This document shows, piece by piece, positions 57,745 through 64,000 of a stretch of DNA of 64,000 nucleotides; the stretch's first letter is position 1, and each line of letters starts with the position of its first letter. A model generated the notes under the pieces. It did not search any database. It was not told the DNA's origin and saw only the letters and a list, made by a program, of their open reading frames with translations. Both the position numbers and the translations under genes were made by a program. The stretch covers positions 1,736,001 to 1,800,000 of the forward strand of contig JBBPFI010000004.1 of assembly GCA_037974965.1 (NCBI GenBank). The letters run 5' to 3'. The DNA is from Dacryopinax spathularia. Lineage: Eukaryota > Basidiomycota > Dacrymycetes > Dacrymycetales > Dacrymycetaceae.

Positions 57745-58059
57745 GCTTTTCTTCCTCCTAGCCTCGTTGCTTCCGCGTGATCAGGTTACCAGGTTCAGAA
57801 GCTCGCACTCGTCCTCGCCGACCCGCATGAGAGGTCCACAGATTGACAGCATTATAGCGATTGGAGGTGTATGACAAAATAATACAAAGCTATGCTTGCG
57901 TATATTACAGTGTGATAGCGCCTTTCCGCTACTTTTAGTGATCACAGTCCGTGCTGAAATGATGCTTGCGGGGAGCTCAGTGGGGAATGCAGAGTCATGA
58001 AGTCCCTCCAAGGTAATGTTGCGAGAGGTCGAGCATACCAGACCCTAGTATTGACGCCA

Positions 58060-59219
58060 TCAAAAGTCCTGCGTCCTCTCCAGCTCTTGGAGCTCGTCGT
58101 CCGAGAGGAGCGCTTCTGGTGGTATCTGGGAAGCCGACGAGTCAGCTTCAGAAACACGATCTATGAGATAGCGCTCACATCAAACTCGACTCCGTCAGGA
58201 ATCGTCTTCGTAGGTTCTGGCTGTTTCACAGTCCAATCTCGGTCCTCGACGTCAGATAGTGCCGCGCCGGCAACAGCCAAGCGGTCCGCCGCCTCATTCC
58301 CCGGGATGCCCACATGACCGCGTACATGGTACAGTCTGAGCATGCCAGGCCTCTCGTCCATCAGGGCCGAGAGATACAGCAGAAGCTCTTTATTCTTCAC
58401 AGTTCCTGATCCAGTGCGAAAGCCATTCTTTCGCCATTTGGGCAACCAATCCCGGATACCTGGTAACGCGTCGGCGGCACTGGCTGGTGGCGAATCTAGA
58501 GCGGACACGTACATTGTATAGAGTATCTTGAATCAGTTTTGAGCATAAGAGGTGTCGTAGGATCGGGATCAGTCTCCAGAGCGCGGATCAGAGCCTATCA
58601 TTGCGTGAGAATCTGATACAAGCGCAAATACGTGCGTTTCTCACGATCAACTCCGCCCGATTATTGGTCTGCGCTCCTGGTAGACGTTCGGAAACGTTCC
58701 TGCACAATGAGTGAGAAGTAGTCATCATCGGTACGAGAGGTCGCGCACTGCATGCCCGGGCCCCAGTAAACACCAATGCCACCTCTCGCTCCTGTCTGTC
58801 CATTACTGGAGCAGGCTCCATCCGTGTACACCACCCTCCAAGTCTTGCCGTCTACTACCTCCTCCAAGCCTATCTTTCCTGGTTCGGGCACTTCCGAAGA
58901 TACGAGTGGGGCAACTGCACTGTTCGTCTCCGGCTTCGATGACGCAGGTCGATCGTACGGCAGCGGTTTCACAGACGTCGATTGTGGGCCGGAAGTGACC
59001 CCAGACCCCGCTAGGAAAGCTTCTGCCTCAGCTCTCGTCTTGAAACCTTGATGGGCTGCTCCAGGAAACCCATGCACTTGAGCCTTCGCTTCGTCCCTGA
59101 GGTCCGATGAGCCTATATCGAGATAACAGGACATGGCTATATGCTCACCACGTTTCGTACACCCCTGGCTGTCGACCTCGTCGTACCGCGTAGAACTGTG
59201 GCTTCTTCGCCTTGGGCAT
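58060..59219 (-). CDS. RNase H1 (ribonuclease HI) with hybrid-binding domain
   Basis: Exons 59219-59149, 59096-58749, 58699-58645, 58594-58513, 58459-58179 and 58125-58060 join in phase. QFYAVRRGRQPGVYETWDEA with VHGFPGAAHQGFKTRAEAEA is the N-terminal RNA/DNA hybrid-binding domain. VVYTDGACSSNG carries the first catalytic Asp, the Glu is in TNNRAEL, the second Asp in LKTDSRY, and HVRGHVGIPGNEAADRLA carries the His loop and last Asp. All catalytic residues are present, so the enzyme should cleave RNA in RNA/DNA hybrids. It faces a broken relative at 59497-60757. Confidence 0.88.
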
Positions 59220-59496
59220 TGCGCCCGATGGTTTCGACTCAAGAGTATATGCCACAGCTCGGGTTATTCTAGCGAAAGTTATACGTGCCAGGTTGCGTGG
59301 TAAGCCCTCAGGCCGTGGTATAGAGGTGGGTGGTTGAGGGTCACTGTCATAGACAATCAGGACCCTAGTTTCGTGCTTCTAATGTTCTGATATCTTCACC
59401 ATCACGTGAGGGATAATGTCGCGTCTCGCTCATCAGAAGATGAAAATGTTGTCGCGACGACTCCGGTAGTCGGCGACCTCGGCTTCTTGCTTAATC
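59220..59496. promoter_or_regulatory. Shared spacer of the head-to-head RNase H1 pair
   Basis: The two related genes start 277 bp apart in opposite directions. The spacer must hold both promoters, or the promoter of the intact copy plus a remnant. No specific elements were identified. Confidence 0.45.
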
Positions 59497-60757
59497 ATGC
59501 GGCACAAAGAAAAGAGCCAGCATCTATTCTGGGCTGTTAAGGCGGCAAACGGGTCGAGCATCTTCAAGCACAAGTACGTCTCCTGTTCTCACTGTCCGCA
59601 AGCGCTTGAGTCATGTCGAACAGAGAGGATATGGTTCATCGCTTGAGGAGACTGAAGGGGTCGAAAGCCCGACCCTTCTACTCCTGTAAGGAAGCAAGTA
59701 GGTGGCTGCGATCCGCATCACGACCCCCAAATGCAATGGATTCGTCTGTCGAGGATGCGGACTATCAGCGTTCACTCCTCCGCGGGCTGGGGAAGGAGAG
59801 CGTTCAATGCCGCCTGTCTCTCCAGCTTGCCGCTCCGAAAGGCAAGAGATAGAAGACAAAGACGAACGCACAAGTCTCGCCAGTCAAGAGCTAATGCACT
59901 TCCAAATACGGTACCCGCGACGCAGACTACTGTTTCTACGTCGCCCGATATTTCGAGCGATGATCTCCAAAGCGGCTGGACGTCTGTCTACACGGATGGG
60001 GCTTGCGTTAATAACGGCTTGTTCGGAGCCAAGGCAGGGCTCGGAGTGTGGTGGGGTGATGGTAAGAACTATGTCGACGAACCTGACAAGCCTTCTCGTA
60101 AATTCGGCTGAATGCGCCATCAGGAACCTCTCGGAACGAGTTCCTGGTGCACAGACGAACAATCGAGCCGAGCTACTGGTAAGCTTCTTAATCTATCAGT
60201 TCTTCCAACTCCCGGACCGAAGTCGACACGCCTCAGGCTATCATCCGTGCACTGTAGGAAGATCCGAATCCTGAAGCCGATCTATGCGTGCGCACTGACT
60301 CACGCCACGCCATCCGATGTGGGTTCGTGCTACTTCATTGCGCAGCAGCTATTGACAGCGGACAGGCATGACAGTGTGGTTCCCCTTCCGGCGACGAAAC
60401 GACTGGCGGTTGTCCAATGGCAGATCTGTGCAGAATCGATAACTTATACAATGACTGGCTGCTTTGATCATCGATCGCCCCGGCAACGTGAAGTTCGAGT
60501 GGGTGAAAGCGCATCGAGGGATCAGGGGGAATGAAATGGCCGATGAGCTTGCGAAGGCAGGACGCGATCTGGAGTGGATAAAAGAACGCGATTGGACCAT
60601 TCGAACTCACGAAGAAGTCGCCATAGCGAGTGAAAAGCTGGAGCTGCGCACCCAGTCCTCGCCCTCAGTGCGAGATTCTCTTGACTTTGGAGACCCGTCC
60701 ATCCTGCTCTCCGACGAAGAGCTCTTCTACATGCAAGCGGAGCAAGTCTTCTTGTGA
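59497..60757 (+). pseudogene. Degenerate RNase H1 paralogue
   Basis: Relics align with the intact gene in order: HLFWAVKAANGSSIFKHK and HRLRRLKGSKARPFYSCKEA (hybrid-binding domain), SVYTDGACVNNG, SERVPGAQTNNRAEL, VRTDSRHAIRC, RNDWRLSNGRSVQNR and FEWVKAHRGIRGNEMADELA, ending FYMQAEQVFL. Reading the conserved frame meets TAG at 60257-60259, TAA at 60440-60442 and TGA at 60452-60454, and the splice after GVGVWW has no phase-consistent solution that keeps the usual residues. An intron could hide the TAG only by deleting the conserved helix after the catalytic Glu. Catalytic residues themselves are retained, so decay is probably recent. Confidence 0.72.
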
Positions 60758-61536
60758 TGGCTCCCACGTTCCGGTCTGGCCTCATACCTAACCATCGGAT
60801 ATCCCAATCGTGTTATACCTTGCCGTTCAATATACCGTTGCTTCGAAACCGTACATCCGAAATGCCGGCCAAGTTGCTGAGAGTGTATCGCTCCACTAAA
60901 TCATCCTTTCTGCACGGACAGTTTCAGCTCGCACGACATTGGTATTATGTAGTCGTACAACATCAACCTCTACTCCCTATCTCTCCTCCTCACCGGAGTC
61001 AAAACCCCAGCTCTCCATCAACGACTCCCTGATGTACACAGGAACACAACCCAACATCCTCTATGTACATCGTCGCGACGCGCCAGTGACGCACGCACGA
61101 CGTGGTGTACGACGAGAACGGACGAACTCCGTACAAACCAACCATACGATGTTACTCGGAGAAAAAGCCAACCAGAGGGGAAAAAAGAGGGACTGCGACG
61201 AGAAAAGATAGCGGTATAGATTTCGACCAAAGAGCGACAGGCCCCCAGGGGCAGAGGAAGAAAAGCTGCTTGCAAGCGGTGGTGGTGATGTTGCAGGGGG
61301 GAGATCGACAGGCGACCAAGCGATGGGGATATTGTGGAAGTATGGGCCCCTACAGCAGACGAGCGGTACATGTATCGCAGTAACAGTGTAGAGTGTGGCG
61401 GAGCAGCAGCAGCAAGAAGCAAAGCGTAGCAAAAAGCGGACATTTGGAGTGGTGGAGACAGCAGAATTTCCAACATGAGAAGAACAGCCGCGCGGTTGGC
61501 GCACGGCTCGGGTATACCAGATCCCAGGGTCGATGT
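60758..61536. other. Intergenic, no gene seen
   Basis: These 779 bp include the 3' end of the bHLH gene. Only low-quality ORFs are present. Confidence 0.45.
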
Positions 61537-63168
61537 TTAAGCGAAAAGGCTCAGGCCACTCGCCGCGTAGCCACCGCCGACACCCACGCCAAGAGTCATG
61601 TTGGACGACATCCATGGCATGGTGGTGCCCAAGGCAGGTGCGGGCTGAGGAACAGCCAGGCCGCCGGAGGACGTGCGGCGCGTGTGCGAGGGCATGAAAG
61701 GCACGCTCGCGGTCGACATGCCGGCAGTTACATTGGCGGTAGTGACAGGCACCGGCGGGCTAAGGGAGAAGTGGCCCTCGGGGCTGGCACGAGAGTGAAC
61801 GCTGGCGGAGCCTGAGCGAGCACTGCCGGACGGGCTCGAGTGCACGCTGTTCATGCCGTCGGCGACCATTGGAGCGGACACCGAGACGCCAGCGTCGCCG
61901 TCATGAATGCTGGACGGCGGGGTTATGGCCTGCGTGGTGGGAGCCTGGAACCCCATTCCCGATAGGGTGGGGATGGCGGCGCCGGAGCCGGGAAAAAGTT
62001 GCGCATTCCGCTGGTAGTTGGCAAGAAACGCCTGCTGGGCCTGCTGCACGAGCGGGTTAGACGCCGGCGGCGTGGTGGCCGCGGGAGCCGACGCGCCGTG
62101 CGAGCTGCCCGGAGGAGTGAACATCGACATTGTGGGGTTGGTCTGAGCCAGCTGAGCCTGCTGCCATTGCTGGGTCGGCATCTGCTGGTTCTGGTTCTGC
62201 ATCATGTTGATCATTTGCTGTTGCTGTTGTTGCTGTTGCAATTGCTGTTGCTGCTGCTGAGTCCAGGCAGCGGTCTTATCCTGACCACTGTCGAACATGG
62301 TAGGGGCGGTGGAAAAATCCAGGCCCATCTGCTGTTGAGAGGCGCCATACTGGTGGTTGGGGTGAGTGGGAGTGTGTTGGGGAGCATAACCGCGCTGCGG
62401 CATCGGCATGCCCATGCCACCCATGCCACCCATGTTCATAGGCATCATGCCCATCGGCATGCTCATGCCATGACCCATGTTGTGGCCGTAGCCCTGCATG
62501 CCCTGTCCAGCGCCACGTCCGCCGGAAGCCGGACGATCAGAGAGCTCATCCTGACCATCCCCGTACTCATCCTCGTCGGCCTCGTCGACGGCGTTCATGG
62601 CAGCATAGGCGGCACGCTCCTCGTCGTTCTCTTCGACTTCCTCAACGGTCATGAGGATGTGGAAGTCCTGAGAGCGCATAGGCTCCTCGACGGGAGGCAT
62701 GCGGGCACGCTCACGCCATTCGTTGACCTCGCGACGGAGCATATCAGCCTCGGACTTGAGCAGACGAAGCTCGCGCGCAGCGACGCCACGAGCTCTGCGC
62801 TGCTGGTGGATAAGAGCAATGGAGCTGTTGACGATGGCGGACTTGGAAGGGCGCCGCACAGACTGAAGATTAGGGAGCATACCAGCCAGATCCAGGAAGC
62901 GGCCATTGAGGGTCTCGCGGCGCTGCCTCTCGACGGCATTGTGGGTCGCACGCCTTTCGGCAGTATTGGCACGGCGGCTGGGCTTGCGGCGAATAGGACC
63001 GGCGGCAGAGTCGGTGCCGCTCTCGGTCACAGCGCTAGAGGGGACAGCGCTGGGTGGGTTGGAGTTGTTGGCAGCAGCGTCCGTCTGCAGAGGGGCGAGA
63101 TCCGGCGCACCCTCGTGCTTAGGAACTGGCGACACAGTGGGAGACTGCTTGTTGATAGTGGTCGACAT
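61537..63168 (-). CDS. bHLH transcription factor with Gln- and Met-rich tail
   Basis: One exon encodes 543 aa. Residues about 65-130 (RRATHNAVERQRRETLNGRF, LQSVRRPSKSAIVNSSIALI) are a basic helix-loop-helix domain with the H-x-x-x-E-R-x-R-R E-box contact pattern, followed by a leucine-containing helix (ELRLLKSEADMLRREV). A Gly/Met-rich stretch and a polyglutamine region (about residues 300-320) resemble activation regions. The target pathway is unknown. Confidence 0.87.
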   Translation of the reverse strand: MSTTINKQSPTVSPVPKHEGAPDLAPLQTDAAANNSNPPSAVPSSAVTESGTDSAAGPIRRKPSRRANTAERRATHNAVERQRRETLNGRFLDLAGMLPNLQSVRRPSKSAIVNSSIALIHQQRRARGVAARELRLLKSEADMLRREVNEWRERARMPPVEEPMRSQDFHILMTVEEVEENDEERAAYAAMNAVDEADEDEYGDGQDELSDRPASGGRGAGQGMQGYGHNMGHGMSMPMGMMPMNMGGMGGMGMPMPQRGYAPQHTPTHPNHQYGASQQQMGLDFSTAPTMFDSGQDKTAAWTQQQQQQLQQQQQQQQMINMMQNQNQQMPTQQWQQAQLAQTNPTMSMFTPPGSSHGASAPAATTPPASNPLVQQAQQAFLANYQRNAQLFPGSGAAIPTLSGMGFQAPTTQAITPPSSIHDGDAGVSVSAPMVADGMNSVHSSPSGSARSGSASVHSRASPEGHFSLSPPVPVTTANVTAGMSTASVPFMPSHTRRTSSGGLAVPQPAPALGTTMPWMSSNMTLGVGVGGGYAASGLSLFA

Positions 63169-64000
63169 TTTTTTCCGAGTAGTTGGGTATGGATGACTGT
63201 GGTGTCGGGTTACAGGTGCGTAGGTGTAGTTGTTCGAGAAGTCGAGTGTAGGAAGTCGGAGAAGAGCGGGTCAATGACAGTGTCGGAAGGTAGGAGAGAC
63301 GGTTGATTTGGGAAGCGAAAAGCGCTACAAATCAAACCGAGGGAGGGGTGACGGAGACGGTGGTGGTATTGGAGGATCGGTTGCAGCTGAACGGTTACGC
63401 GCAAAAGGCAGCGGACACCGAAGCAGAGCAGACGCGGTTCGCGTAATTAATGCTTGTGTGGCGTGGAGGGAGAGCGGGTGAGAGGTGGGTGCACAAAAAG
63501 GGTCGCGAGATCTACAGTTAACGACGCATATAGTCAGCATATATTCAACACTTTGCATGGATTGTGGCCAAGGCAGACGACGAGGGCATTATGTGATAAA
63601 AATTGACCACATCAAGACATTCCATATTGATGTCTTGACTGCACCTCGTCGCCTACTCGTGTCACAACCATGAATAGGAGAGCTAGCTCACATCAAGCGG
63701 TATCCTTTTTGGCGGGGGGATGGCGGGGTGGGGGGGAGAGAGGGGGAGAGGGGAGCGAGCTGAACGCTGTCTAACGACGGCGAGGACGGTTGGACGATGA
63801 GGGATGAGGGGAAGGGGGAAGAGAGGGGCCGCGCGGGCGATGTGGCCGGGAATGATAAGAGCGCGGGCCGGCACAGGAGCAGACCCCGTACCTGAGACCC
63901 ATGAAGAAGGAGCAGGGCGCGAGCCTATGCATGGGTCTGGGTAACCATTCAGGGTTAGGCCAATGCCAGACCCAGTTTCACATGCTGTGCGTTGCGCTGC
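63169..64000. other. Upstream region of the bHLH gene, to the window edge
   Basis: This is the promoter and probable 5' UTR of the bHLH gene. No further gene was recognised up to the right edge. Confidence 0.45.

Overview
The window is nuclear DNA of a filamentous basidiomycete, most probably an Agaricomycotina member. The evidence is compact split genes with GT-AG introns of about 45-90 nt carrying CTRAY-like branch points, fungal orthologues throughout (LEU4, GUS1, CAB4, BET3, ATG9, GPI14, IAH1, LIN1/CD2BP2, a Crb2/Rad9-like checkpoint protein), and a KDZ-superfamily transposase, a family strongly expanded in basidiomycetes. I could not fix the genus. Exon borders were placed by hand from splice signals and reading phase and are unconfirmed by transcripts.

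Layout. 1-5.5 kb: 5' end of 2-isopropylmalate synthase (minus), cytosolic glutamyl-tRNA synthetase (plus), and a membrane acyltransferase of the wax-synthase/MBOAT type. 5.8-16.0 kb: a complete-looking 10.2 kb DNA transposon with terminal inverted repeats. It encodes a KDZ transposase, a Cys-rich accessory protein and two Gal4-type (Zn2Cys6) proteins, and is studded with about 18 clusters of a 9-bp iteron (TACCGC plus three variable bases, or its complement GCGGTANNN) lying in exons, introns, UTRs and spacers. 16.4-24 kb: TauD-type dioxygenase, a CipC/DUF3759 Gly-Tyr-Pro-rich protein, an alpha/beta-hydrolase-like protein, phosphopantetheine adenylyltransferase, mitoribosomal uS13 and Bet3. 24-35 kb: EH-domain IRS4-like protein, Atg9, a RING/coiled-coil protein, an Ecm15-like protein with a 5-nt microexon, and a zinc-ribbon protein of unknown role. 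35-51 kb: second CipC paralogue, second wax-synthase paralogue, Crb2/Rad9-like protein, DapA-family aldolase, IAH1 esterase, GYF-domain splicing factor and third wax-synthase paralogue. 53-64 kb: a SANT-like nuclear protein candidate, GPI mannosyltransferase I, tRNA-Gly, a head-to-head pair of RNase H1 genes of which one is broken by nonsense codons, and a bHLH regulator.

The host genes are housekeeping and are not clustered by pathway. The noteworthy unit is the transposon. Zn2Cys6 proteins classically bind CGG/CCG triplets, and each iteron contains such a triplet at a strict 9-bp period. I therefore propose that the two element-encoded zinc-cluster proteins recognise the arrays (as regulators, transpososome organisers or self-identity marks). 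Several arrays occur as inverted pairs able to fold into long hairpins, some inside introns of the element's own genes. The sequence shows the arrays, the reading frames and the zinc motifs directly; the functional link is inference.
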